Assembly (NCBI GenBank): GCA_009838525.1
Contig: VXRJ01000022.1
Location: 1 to 64,000 of the forward strand
From: Acidobacteriota bacterium
GTDB taxonomy: Bacteria; Acidobacteriota; Vicinamibacteria; Vicinamibacterales; UBA8438
DNA length: 64,000 nucleotides
Direction: 5' to 3'
The notes below the pieces were generated by a model that saw only the letters and a list, made by a program, of their open reading frames with translations, ran no database searches and was not told where the DNA came from. A program made the position numbers and the translations under genes. Of the stretch, positions 56,297 to 64,000 are shown in pieces (within the stretch, counting starts at the first letter, position 1; every line of letters starts with the position of its first letter).

Positions 56297-59200
56297 TCAG
56301 CGTCCGGACGCGGCGAGTGGAGGGGCTTCAGCCGGCGATGCCGCGAGGTTCGGCGAGAGCCAGCGCTCCATCGCGGCGATCGGAACGTCCTTGCGCGCCG
56401 CGTAGTCGGCCGCCTGGTCCGGACCGATACGGCCAACCGTGAAGTAGCGCGCCTCCGGATGCGCGAAGTACAGGCCGCTGACGCTCGCGGCGGGCGTCAT
56501 GGCGCCGTTTTCCGTCAGATCCAGGCCGGCCGCACGCGCGTCGAGCAGGTCGAACAGCTTGAACTTCTCGCTGTGGTCCGGGCAGGCGGGATAACCGAAC
56601 GCGGGGCGGATGCCGCGGTAGCGTTCGGCGATCAGGTCGTCGTTGGAAAACTGCTCGCCGGCGCCATAGCCCCACTCGCGCCGAACCCGCGCATGCAGAT
56701 ACTCCGCGAACGCCTCCGCCAGGCGGTCGGCGAGCGCCTTCACCATGATGGCGTGATAGTCGTCGTGATCCGCCTCGTAGCGGCGGACCAGATCGTCGAC
56801 GCCGAGACCGGCGGTGACGGCGAAGGCCCCGACGTGGTCGCGCCGGCCGGAGTCGCCGGGCGCAATGTAGTCGGCGAGCGAGCGGTGCGGCCGGCCATCG
56901 CCGGACTGCTCCTGCTGGCGCAGCATGTGGAATCGGACGAGCTCCGGGCCCGGCTCGCCGCCGGCAGCGGATGACGGCGCATGGAGGACGATGTCGTCCC
57001 CTTCCGACGCGGCCGGCCAGAAGCCGTAGGCGCCGCGCGCCGTCAGGCTGCCGTCGCGGATAATCTCACCCAGCAGGGCGGTCGCCCGTTCATGCAGCTC
57101 GCGCGCCGCGGCGCCCCGCACCGGGTGGTCGAGGATGTCGGGGAAACGTCCCTTCAACTCCCATGCCGCGAAGAAAAACGTCCAGTCGATGAACGGGACT
57201 AGCTCGTCCAGCCCCACCTCGACGCACCGCCGCCCGCTGAAGGACGGAACCGGCAGGTCGACGCCGTCCCAGTCGGTCCGGAACCGATTGGCGCACGCAT
57301 CCGCATACGGCACGAGCGTCCGCTCCGCCCGCCCCGCGTGCTGAGCCCGCAGCCGATCCTGATCGGCGCGGTTCGCGGCATCGAACGCGGCGCGGCGGTC
57401 CGGATTGAGCAGGCCCGATACCACATCGACCACGCGTGAGGCGTCCGCGACGTGCACCGTGCTGCCCCCGTAGGCCGGCGCGATTTTCACCGCCGTGTGC
57501 TGCCGGGACGTCGTCGCGCCGCCGATGAGCAGCGGCGTCCGCAGGGTGCGCCGCTCCATCTCGCCGGCCACGAACACCATCTCGTCGAGCGACGGCGTGA
57601 TCAGGCCGCTCAGCCCAATCAGGTCGGCCTGCTCCTCCGCTGCGCGGCGGAGGATGGCGTCGCACGGCGCCATCACCCCGAGATCAACCACGTGGTAGTT
57701 GTTGCAGCGAAGCACGACGGCAACGATGTTCTTGCCGATGTCGTGGACGTCCCCCTTGACCGTGGCCAGCACCATGGTCCCCTGCGCCGAGCTGGCGCTC
57801 TGCTCGGCCTCCATGAACGGCTGCAGGTAGGCCACCGCCTTCTTCATGACGCGTGCGCTCTTCACCACCTGCGGCAGGAACATTTTCCCGGCGCCGAAGA
57901 GATCACCCACGACCTTCATCCCGTCCATCAGCGGGCCTTCGATAACGTCGAGCGGACGCGCCGCCTGCTGCCGGGCTTCCTCGACATCGGCTTCTATGAA
58001 GTCGACGATGCCTTGCACCAGGGCGTGCGCGAGACGCTCGCCGACCGTCGCTTCGCGCCACGAGAGGTCTTCTCTCCGTTCGCGGGCGCTTCCCTTCACC
58101 CCTTCGGCGAAGCTCACGAGCCGCTCGGTCGCGTCGGCGCGCCGGTTGAAGATGACGTCCTCGACATGCTCCAGCAGGTCGGCCGGAATGTCCTCGTAGA
58201 CGGCGAGCTGGCCCGCGTTGACGATTCCCATGTCGAGGCCGGCGCGAACCGCGTGGTAGAGGAACGCGGCGTGCATTGCCTCGCGGACCGTGTCGTTCCC
58301 CCGGAACGAGAACGAAAGGTTCGAGATTCCGCCGCTCACCTTCGCTCCAGGGCAACGCTGCTTGATCTGCCGTGTCGCCTCGATGAAGTTGACCGCGTAG
58401 TCGGCGTGCTCTTCGAGACCCGTGGCAACCGCCAGGACGTTCGGGTCGAAGATGATGTCTTCCGGGGCCACGCCCGCCTCTTCGGTCAGCAACCGGTAGG
58501 CCCGGGAGCAGATCTCGACCTTCCGCTCGACCGTGTCGGCCTGACCCGTCTCGTCGAATGCCATCACCACCATCGCGGCGCCGTTGCGCCGGATGCGGCG
58601 CGCCTGCTCCAGGAACGGCCCCTCCCCCTCCTTCAGGCTGATCGAGTTGACGATGCCCTTGCCCTGCACGCATTTGAGCCCCGCCTCGAGGACCGACCAC
58701 TTCGAGCTGTCGACCATGATCGGGACGCGCGCTATCTCCGGCTCGGTGGCGATGAGCCGGAGGAAATAGCTCATGGACGCTTCCGAATCGAGCATCCCCT
58801 CGTCCATGTTGACGTCGATGATGTTGGCGCCGCCCCGCACCTGGTCGAGCGCCACGTCGGCCGCCGTGGCGTAGTCCGACTCCTTGATGAGCCGTGCGAA
58901 GCGCCGCGAGCCGGTGACGTTGGTCCGCTCGCCGATCATCTGGAAGTTGCTGTCGGGATGGACCGTGAGCCGCTCGAGGCCGCTGTACTCGGTTACCCGC
59001 CCGGCGGCGGCAGGCGCCTGCCGCTGGCGTGGCGCGACATCCGCCACCGCCTCGGCCAGCTTGCTGATGTGCTCCGGCGTCGTCCCGCAGCAGCCGCCCA
59101 GAAGGTTGACGAAGCCGCTCTCCGCGAACTCGCGCAGCAGCCCCGCGGTCTCTTCCGGATGTTCGTCGTACTCGCCGAACGCATTCGGGAGGCCCGCGTT

Positions 59201-60028
59201 CGGGTAGCAACTGATCCAGGTGCCGGTCGCCACCCGGGCGAGCTCCGCCAGGTACGGCCGCATCTCGCGGGCGCCGAGGGCGCAGTTCAGGCCGACCGCG
59301 AACGGGTCGGCGTGGGCCACCGAGACCCAGAACGCGTCGATGGTCTGGCCGGAGAGCGTTCGCCCGCTCCGGTCGGTGATCGTCACCGACAGCATGATCG
59401 GCAGCTCCACCCCCAGCTCGTCGAACAGGTCGCGCACGGCGACGATTGCCGCCTTCGCGTTCAGCGTGTCGAAAATCGTCTCGATCAGCAGGAGGTCGAC
59501 ACCGCCCTCGATAAGCGCGCGCGCCTGCTCCACGTAGGCATCGCGCATGGCGTCGAACGTCGAGGCCCGAAACGTCTGATCGTTGACGTCAGGCGAAATC
59601 GACAGCGTCCGGTTGGTGGGGCCGATGGCGCCGGCAACATAGCGCGGCCGGTCGGGCGTGCGCTCGGTCCAGCGGTCGGCCGCGGCGCGCGCGAGACGCG
59701 CCGCCTCACAGTTCAGTTCCGGGATGATCGCTTCGAGGCCGTAGTCCGACTGCGCGATCGCCGTGCCGCTGAACGTGTTGGTCTCGATGATGTCGGCGCC
59801 CGCCTCCAGGTAGGCGTCATGGATTGCGCCGACGACATCAGGGCGCGTCAGCGCCAGAAGGTCGTTGTTGCCCTTGAGGTCGTGCGGATGGTCCGCGAAC
59901 CGGTCGCCGCGAAAGTCCGCCTCGCCCAGCCTGTAGCGCTGGACCGCAGTCCCCATCGCGCCGTCGAGGATCAGGATCCGATCCTCAAGCGCGGCGTCGA
60001 GCTGGAGCCGCACGCCGGTGCCGGTCAC
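56297..60028 (-). CDS. metH: Cobalamin-dependent methionine synthase
   Basis: A 1243-residue full-length enzyme that methylates homocysteine with methyltetrahydrofolate. In order: homocysteine/zinc domain ([20 protein letters not shown]), pterin domain ([20 protein letters not shown]), cap and B12 domain with [12 protein letters not shown] (DxHxxG base-off motif), and the AdoMet activation domain with [18 protein letters not shown]. The GTG at 60028 is chosen because an upstream gene ends 11 bases before; the open frame to 60157 is antisense-like. No cobalamin or SAM riboswitch is visible upstream. Confidence 0.95.
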   Translation of the reverse strand: MTGTGVRLQLDAALEDRILILDGAMGTAVQRYRLGEADFRGDRFADHPHDLKGNNDLLALTRPDVVGAIHDAYLEAGADIIETNTFSGTAIAQSDYGLEAIIPELNCEAARLARAAADRWTERTPDRPRYVAGAIGPTNRTLSISPDVNDQTFRASTFDAMRDAYVEQARALIEGGVDLLLIETIFDTLNAKAAIVAVRDLFDELGVELPIMLSVTITDRSGRTLSGQTIDAFWVSVAHADPFAVGLNCALGAREMRPYLAELARVATGTWISCYPNAGLPNAFGEYDEHPEETAGLLREFAESGFVNLLGGCCGTTPEHISKLAEAVADVAPRQRQAPAAAGRVTEYSGLERLTVHPDSNFQMIGERTNVTGSRRFARLIKESDYATAADVALDQVRGGANIIDVNMDEGMLDSEASMSYFLRLIATEPEIARVPIMVDSSKWSVLEAGLKCVQGKGIVNSISLKEGEGPFLEQARRIRRNGAAMVVMAFDETGQADTVERKVEICSRAYRLLTEEAGVAPEDIIFDPNVLAVATGLEEHADYAVNFIEATRQIKQRCPGAKVSGGISNLSFSFRGNDTVREAMHAAFLYHAVRAGLDMGIVNAGQLAVYEDIPADLLEHVEDVIFNRRADATERLVSFAEGVKGSARERREDLSWREATVGERLAHALVQGIVDFIEADVEEARQQAARPLDVIEGPLMDGMKVVGDLFGAGKMFLPQVVKSARVMKKAVAYLQPFMEAEQSASSAQGTMVLATVKGDVHDIGKNIVAVVLRCNNYHVVDLGVMAPCDAILRRAAEEQADLIGLSGLITPSLDEMVFVAGEMERRTLRTPLLIGGATTSRQHTAVKIAPAYGGSTVHVADASRVVDVVSGLLNPDRRAAFDAANRADQDRLRAQHAGRAERTLVPYADACANRFRTDWDGVDLPVPSFSGRRCVEVGLDELVPFIDWTFFFAAWELKGRFPDILDHPVRGAAARELHERATALLGEIIRDGSLTARGAYGFWPAASEGDDIVLHAPSSAAGGEPGPELVRFHMLRQQEQSGDGRPHRSLADYIAPGDSGRRDHVGAFAVTAGLGVDDLVRRYEADHDDYHAIMVKALADRLAEAFAEYLHARVRREWGYGAGEQFSNDDLIAERYRGIRPAFGYPACPDHSEKFKLFDLLDARAAGLDLTENGAMTPAASVSGLYFAHPEARYFTVGRIGPDQAADYAARKDVPIAAMERWLSPNLAASPAEAPPLAASGR

Positions 60029-60038
60029 ACCGGCGCCG

Positions 60039-60509
60039 TCACCGGCTGCCCACCTCCACGAAGGAGCCGCAAGTGAGCATCTGGGACCCGTAGAAGGGGT
60101 TGCGAAGCTCGGACCCCGCCTGCACCCACGACTTGTCCACCATCGGGCAGTAGGCAATCCGCAGCTCGCCGAAACCTACCTCCTCGCCGTAGGCAATCAG
60201 CGCGTCGCTCAACGGACCGAAGGCCGCGCGGGCAGTCTCGATGTCGCTCGCGCCAGCCAGCGCCCGCGCGGTGGCGGCAATCATCCTGGCGGGTGCGCCC
60301 ATGCCCTCCGCCTCGGCCGCCATCGTGCTGGCGGCATCGTTGACACCGTCCATCGAATCGTTGGCGAGGGCCAACTGGATGTGCAGGTACGGCGCCGCCA
60401 GTCCCTCCGCAACGGCAGCCGACGCGGGCTGCGCCGCGAACAGAACCAATACCACGGCAGAAACCGCGAACGCCGCTCCCCGACGAGAGATTCTCACGTG
60501 CCTTGCCAT
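60039..60509 (-). CDS. DUF3347-family exported protein
   Basis: A 156-residue protein with a signal peptide ([20 protein letters not shown]) and a helical-bundle domain. Its C-terminal part, [20 protein letters not shown] then [13 protein letters not shown], matches the end of DUF3347 domains found attached to or beside metal-efflux proteins of the CusB type; the two Cys and the Met residues may bind copper. GGGAGG is nine bases before the ATG at 60509 and directly abuts another ATG at 60518. It lies 11 bases before metH; whether the two are functionally linked is unclear. Confidence 0.75.
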   Translation of the reverse strand: MARHVRISRRGAAFAVSAVVLVLFAAQPASAAVAEGLAAPYLHIQLALANDSMDGVNDAASTMAAEAEGMGAPARMIAATARALAGASDIETARAAFGPLSDALIAYGEEVGFGELRIAYCPMVDKSWVQAGSELRNPFYGSQMLTCGSFVEVGSR

Positions 60510-60631
60510 TGTCTTCATCCTCCCGGGGCGCCCCCGCCGACCCTGCCAGTTCCCTAACCGTACTACCGACCGGCCGTCATTGACAATCAGCCACACCTGC
60601 CACATTGCCCTCTGGGAATGGCGGAGTTAGA

Positions 60632-61555
60632 GTGTCTTACATGAACGGTCGACAGCGCCTCGTGCCGTCGCTCGCCCTCCTGCTTCTCGCCTCCGTGGCG
60701 ATTGTCGCCGCCCAGCAGCAGCCGATGTTCCGGAGCGGCACCCAACTGGTCGACCTTTACGTCACGGTCACCGACCGGGACGGGCGGCTGGTTCCCAATC
60801 TGACGCGCGAGGACTTCGCGATCTTCGACGACGAGGAACCCACCGAGATCGTGCTGTTCGAAAACTCTGTCCGGCCGATCACAGTGGTGGTAATGCTCGA
60901 CACGAGCGCCAGCATGGACCTGAACCGCGACCGGTTGATGGCCGGCGCCGAGCAGTTCCTGCTGCGTCTGCTGCCGGCCGACCGCGCGCGGGTCGGCGCG
61001 TTCAACGACAAGCTGGAGATCAACCCGCCCCAGTTCATTGGCGACCGTGACGCGCTGATTGCCGAGCTTCCCGACCTGGGCTTCGGCAATTCCACGAGGG
61101 TGTACGACGCGGCCTATGTTTCACTGGACGCGCTGACCGGCGTGGACGGCCGCCGCGTCATCCTTCTCTTCAGTGACGGCGACGACACCGACAGCGACGT
61201 GGGCGCCGGCAACGTGGTCGACCGGGCAGTGGCCGAGGAAGTGATGATTTACTCGATCGGCTTCGAGAGCAACTACTTCAACGGCATCCGCTACGTCACG
61301 ACACGGCCGGACCGCAACCTGCGCCGGTTCGCCGAGGAAACCGGCGGCGGCTACTTCGAGCTCACCGAGGCGGCCGACCTGGGCCCCACCTTCACGCGCG
61401 TGGCGCGCGAGCTGCACAGCCAGTACGTCCTGGGTTTCACGCCCCGCACCGACGGACAGCTTCACGATATCAGGGTGCTGCTGACGCAACGGGGCCTGAC
61501 GGCGCGGGCGCGGCGCAGCTACCTCGCTCCCAGCAGCAACGCGGTCGGCCAGTGA
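60632..61555 (+). CDS. Exported VWFA-domain protein, acidobacterial type
   Basis: A 307-residue secreted protein. After a signal peptide (SLALLLLASVAIVAAQ) comes an N-terminal strand domain LVDLYVTVTDRDGRLVPNLT, EDFAIFDDEEP, then a von Willebrand A domain with an intact MIDAS, VVMLDTSASMDL and LFSDGDDTDSD. The end, LHSQYVLGFTPRTDGQLHDI, is the mark of the VWFA-related family expanded in Acidobacteria. It should bind a divalent metal and a protein partner. The GTG at 60632 has GGAG five bases upstream; an ATG follows at 60641. Confidence 0.87.
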   Translation: MSYMNGRQRLVPSLALLLLASVAIVAAQQQPMFRSGTQLVDLYVTVTDRDGRLVPNLTREDFAIFDDEEPTEIVLFENSVRPITVVVMLDTSASMDLNRDRLMAGAEQFLLRLLPADRARVGAFNDKLEINPPQFIGDRDALIAELPDLGFGNSTRVYDAAYVSLDALTGVDGRRVILLFSDGDDTDSDVGAGNVVDRAVAEEVMIYSIGFESNYFNGIRYVTTRPDRNLRRFAEETGGGYFELTEAADLGPTFTRVARELHSQYVLGFTPRTDGQLHDIRVLLTQRGLTARARRSYLAPSSNAVGQ

Positions 61556-62124
61556 CCTGGTCCCCCCGCATCGAGCTGGCGATCAACACAGCGATCGAAG
61601 CCCACGGCCTGCGCCGGCGCAAGGCGAAGCGCGGTTACCAGACCGGGCACGTCCTGTCGGTCGCACTGATCACCGCCGACTTCGGCTTCGACGAGGACAC
61701 CGTCATCGCCGCGATGCTCCACGACACGCTGGAAGACACGGACCTCGATCCTGACGTCATCCGTTCGAACTTCGGACAGCTCGTCCTCGGGATGGTCCGT
61801 GACGTCTCGGAGCCGCAGAAGGCGGCCCCCTGGCAGGAGCGGAAGGAGACCTACATAGAGCAGCTCCGGTCGACGCCAAGGTTCGGCTCGCTCGCCGTCG
61901 CGTCGGCCGACAAGATCCACAACCTGACGACGATGACGATGGAACTCGAGCGGCAGGGACCGGTCTTCATCGAGGCCTTCAACACAAACCTGGAAGGGAT
62001 GCTCTGGTACCAGCACACCGTGCTGGCGACCGTGACGGCACGGTGGTCACATCCCATCCTGGACGCGCACCGCAACCGCCTCGACGCCTTCGTCAGTGCA
62101 GTGACCCGCGCACCGTCGGCGTGA
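61552..62124 (+). CDS. HD-domain protein, small alarmone hydrolase-like
   Basis: A 190-residue protein resembling the hydrolase part of RelA/SpoT. Conserved pieces are GYQTGHVLSVALI, EDTVIAAMLHDTLEDTDLDP with the HD pair, and ASADKIHNLTTMTMEL. It would cleave the pyrophosphate from (p)ppGpp with Mn2+. The usual HP of the first helix is altered (TGHVLSVA), so activity is not certain. The GTG start overlaps the TGA of the VWFA gene. Its 3' end overlaps the converging small Cys-rich gene by 32 bases. Confidence 0.75.
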   Translation: MTWSPRIELAINTAIEAHGLRRRKAKRGYQTGHVLSVALITADFGFDEDTVIAAMLHDTLEDTDLDPDVIRSNFGQLVLGMVRDVSEPQKAAPWQERKETYIEQLRSTPRFGSLAVASADKIHNLTTMTMELERQGPVFIEAFNTNLEGMLWYQHTVLATVTARWSHPILDAHRNRLDAFVSAVTRAPSA

Positions 62125-62368
62125 CGGGCGCGCCGCCGGGAGATGGCGTGTCGCTTCCCGGCCCGATCGCTGTCGCTACATTCGTAGCCGGATCCGGCTC
62201 CTCGCAGTCGCTGGCGCAGCCGTGGCACCCGGCAGCGGCGCCGCTACTGGGTCGGGCGGCGCCGAACATGCCGCGGAGGTGGCGGTAGAGCGACACGACG
62301 GCCGCGGCGACAATCACCGCCGCCACGCCTTCCTGCCAGCCCGCGGGCCCGCCGAACAGCCATTCCAT
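62093..62368 (-). CDS. FeoB-associated Cys-rich small membrane protein
   Basis: A 91-residue protein: one N-terminal membrane helix (GVAAVIVAAAVVSLYRHLRG) and then a short motif GCHGCASDCE with three Cys, as in proteins that follow FeoB in many bacteria. The remaining 35 residues are Pro/Gly/Thr-rich and lie partly over the end of the convergent HD gene. GGGAGG is ten bases before the ATG at 62368. It is 20 bases downstream of feoB and likely assists Fe(II) uptake. Confidence 0.82.
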   Translation of the reverse strand: MEWLFGGPAGWQEGVAAVIVAAAVVSLYRHLRGMFGAARPSSGAAAGCHGCASDCEEPDPATNVATAIGPGSDTPSPGGAPVTPTVRGSLH

Positions 62369-62388
62369 CGGCGCTTGCCTCCCTGGCG

Positions 62389-64000
62389 TCAGACACCCCA
62401 GCCTAACAGAGAACCCACCTGGTAGACGACGAGCGACGCGACGTAGGCCAGCACCGACATGTACGCGAACATGAAGATTGGCCAGCCCCAGGAACCGGAC
62501 TCGCGCCGCACGACGCCGATCGTGCTCATGCACTGGCACGCCAGGACGAAGAAGACCATCAGCGATATTCCGGCGAGCGGCGTCATCAGCGTACTGCCGT
62601 CGGGATGCCGCGCCTCCTGCAGCGACGTCCGGAGCGACACGCTTTCCTCATCCGCCTCGGCGATGCCGAAGACGATTCCGAGGGTGGAAACGAACACCTC
62701 GCGAGCGGCGAAGGCGCCCAGAATGCCCACTCCGATTCGCCAGTCGAAACCGAGCGGCTCAATGGTGGGCTCCATCAGGCGGCCTACCCGGCCAGCCACG
62801 CTGTAGCGGAGTTGCTCGCCCGCTTCCTGGCCGTCAAGTGCCGCCATCTGCTCGGCCTGCGCGTCCGCATCGGCCACCGACGCCGCCACCGCAACGCGTT
62901 CCGCCTCGTAACGCTGCGCGATCTCCGCGCTCCGGGGGTACGAGAGCAGCGCCCACAGGATGATCGTCATCGTCAGAATGATCGTGCCGGCATCGATCAG
63001 GAACTTGCGGAGCCCGCGCCATGTCGCCAGAAAGACATTGCGCCAGACCGGCATGCGATACGGGGGCAGTTCCAGCACCAGCGGCAGGCGTGGGCCGTGC
63101 AGGACCGTCCGGCGCAGCACGGCGGCGGCGCCGAGAGTCGCCACCACCGAGACCGCGTACATCGAAAACAGCACGACGGCGCCCGTGCTGAACAGTCCGA
63201 ACACCCGCCCGCTGCCCGCAAAGACCACCGCGGTCACCAGTGCGAAGACGGGCAGCCGCGCGCTGCACGAGATCATCGGCAAGGTCAGCATCGTGATCAA
63301 TCGGTCGCGCCGGCTCTCGATGGTGCGGGTCGCCATTACCCCCGGAATGGCGCAGGCAAAGCCCGACAGCATCGGAACGAACGCTTTCCCGTGCAGACCG
63401 ACCCGGCCCATCAGCCGGTCGATGAGAAAGGCGACGCGCGCGAGATAGCCGGCATCTTCGAGGACGGCGATAAATAACCCGATCATCGCGATCTGAGGGA
63501 CGAACACGACGACATTGCCAACGCCGGCAATCACGCCATTGACCATCAGGTCCTGCAGGGCGCCCGCCGGCAACACGCCGGTTACGCCGTTCTGCAGCCA
63601 GACGGTTACCGTCTCGATCACGCCGATGAACGGCTCGGACCACGTGAACAGCGCCTCGAAGAGCAACGCCATCACGACGGCGAACACGCCCAGGCCCCAA
63701 AGCCGGTGGGTGAGGACCGAATCAATCCGCTCGGTCCAGACAACGCTGGGCGCGGCAGCCGGCCGCACGCGCCGCACGTCCGCCACCACCTGCTCGATCC
63801 AGCCGTAGCGGGCGGCGATCAGGCCGCGGCCCAACTCCAGTTGCGCGTCCGCCGCCTGCTGACGCACCGTATCGACCGTCCGGCGTACCCCGTCCGGCAA
63901 ACCTTCGACGTCATCCTCGTCGGCCGAATGCGACAGGAGTGACCAGACGGCCCAGGAACGTCGCGCGGCGGGGGTCCGAACGAACCCCGAGCCATCGAGC
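62389..64000 (-). CDS. feoB: Ferrous iron transport protein B (5' end outside window)
   Basis: The membrane part of FeoB. The frame is open to the last base; the sequence there (RSWAVWSLLS) is the connector after the GTPase domain, which lies outside. Visible marks are the repeated Gate motifs, PMLSGFACAIPGVMATRTIE with its Cys and LVFFVLACQCMSTIG-like region near the C-terminus (here MVFFVLACQCMSTIGVVRRE), and FAAREVFVSTLGIVFG. About ten membrane helices are seen. It imports Fe2+ across the inner membrane. Confidence 0.93.
   Translation of the reverse strand, partial: LDGSGFVRTPAARRSWAVWSLLSHSADEDDVEGLPDGVRRTVDTVRQQAADAQLELGRGLIAARYGWIEQVVADVRRVRPAAAPSVVWTERIDSVLTHRLWGLGVFAVVMALLFEALFTWSEPFIGVIETVTVWLQNGVTGVLPAGALQDLMVNGVIAGVGNVVVFVPQIAMIGLFIAVLEDAGYLARVAFLIDRLMGRVGLHGKAFVPMLSGFACAIPGVMATRTIESRRDRLITMLTLPMISCSARLPVFALVTAVVFAGSGRVFGLFSTGAVVLFSMYAVSVVATLGAAAVLRRTVLHGPRLPLVLELPPYRMPVWRNVFLATWRGLRKFLIDAGTIILTMTIILWALLSYPRSAEIAQRYEAERVAVAASVADADAQAEQMAALDGQEAGEQLRYSVAGRVGRLMEPTIEPLGFDWRIGVGILGAFAAREVFVSTLGIVFGIAEADEESVSLRTSLQEARHPDGSTLMTPLAGISLMVFFVLACQCMSTIGVVRRESGSWGWPIFMFAYMSVLAYVASLVVYQVGSLLGWGV

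Noticed and set aside
57452-60076. 874-codon plus-strand frame opposite metH
   Set aside because: Arg/Val/Asp-rich mirror of metH; all MetH motifs are on the minus strand.
60510-60631. Cobalamin or SAM riboswitch for metH
   Set aside because: No B12-box or S-box pattern in this gap, and the DUF3347 gene lies between it and metH.

Overview
The window is GC-rich (about two thirds G+C by eye), densely coding and Gram-negative: it has outer-membrane porins, lipoproteins and signal peptides. A VWFA protein of the type expanded in Acidobacteria, an exported 'LSGIW' protein typical of that phylum, Sat-CysC and siroheme-synthase fusions, and a recurrent GC-rich palindromic repeat all suggest an Acidobacteriota bacterium, perhaps of the Vicinamibacterales. 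No rRNA, tRNA or CRISPR array was seen. All assignments come from reading the sequence, not from searches.

Layout. (1) 1-5.9 kb, minus strand: a possible operon of an adenylate-forming ligase, a DUF4399 lipoprotein, an aldehyde-dehydrogenase-family enzyme and a MacB/LolD-type ABC transporter (permease cut by the window edge). (2) 5.9-9.7 kb: MOSC protein, pterin carbinolamine dehydratase, dienoyl-CoA-reductase-like SDR, BASS-family transporter and an exported protein. (3) 9.9-20.9 kb: assimilatory sulfate reduction: sat-cysC, DUF4202, a TauE/SafE permease, cysH, cysG, a ferredoxin-type sulfite reductase and an unknown gene. An AAA ATPase/RloB pair (AbiL-like, probably phage defence) is inserted between sat-cysC and DUF4202 and flanked by direct repeats. 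In front of the permease lies a near-leaderless 37-codon ORF with seven Cys codons in an eight-codon run, followed by mutually exclusive hairpins and a rho-independent terminator: a cysteine attenuator. (4) 21-41.8 kb: a LysR regulator, then a nitrogen-assimilation block: gltB, gltD, a NifA-type sigma54 activator, paired palindromes that look like its enhancer, a sigma54 promoter, glnK, amt, two TorF-type porins, glnD, glnB, glnA and glnE. (5) 41.9-46.7 kb: SEC-C protein, quinone oxidoreductase and lysine/DAP genes dapB-dapA facing dapD-dapE.

(6) 46.8-52.7 kb is a rearranged accessory patch: an intact vapBC-type module, a 166-bp MITE-like hairpin that supplies the stop codon of a double cyclophilin, DNA glycosylase tag, a cyclase-family lipoprotein, and a second inverted vapBC copy whose toxin is cut off where it joins the truncated end of a TOPRIM-like gene; that gene is paired with another AAA ATPase. 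(7) 52.7-64 kb: SpoU methyltransferase, GNAT acetyltransferase, a KefB-like antiporter, metH, a DUF3347 protein, a VWFA protein, a small alarmone-hydrolase-like HD protein, a FeoB-associated Cys-rich peptide and feoB (cut by the window edge).

How it works together. The sulfur and nitrogen blocks each carry their own sensing system: Cys-codon translation in the leader for sulfur, and for nitrogen the PII proteins GlnB and GlnK with GlnD and GlnE acting on GlnA, plus a sigma54 activator. The main novelty candidates are the poly-Cys attenuator, the enhancer-like palindrome pairs, and the two ATPase/TOPRIM modules with their insertion scars.
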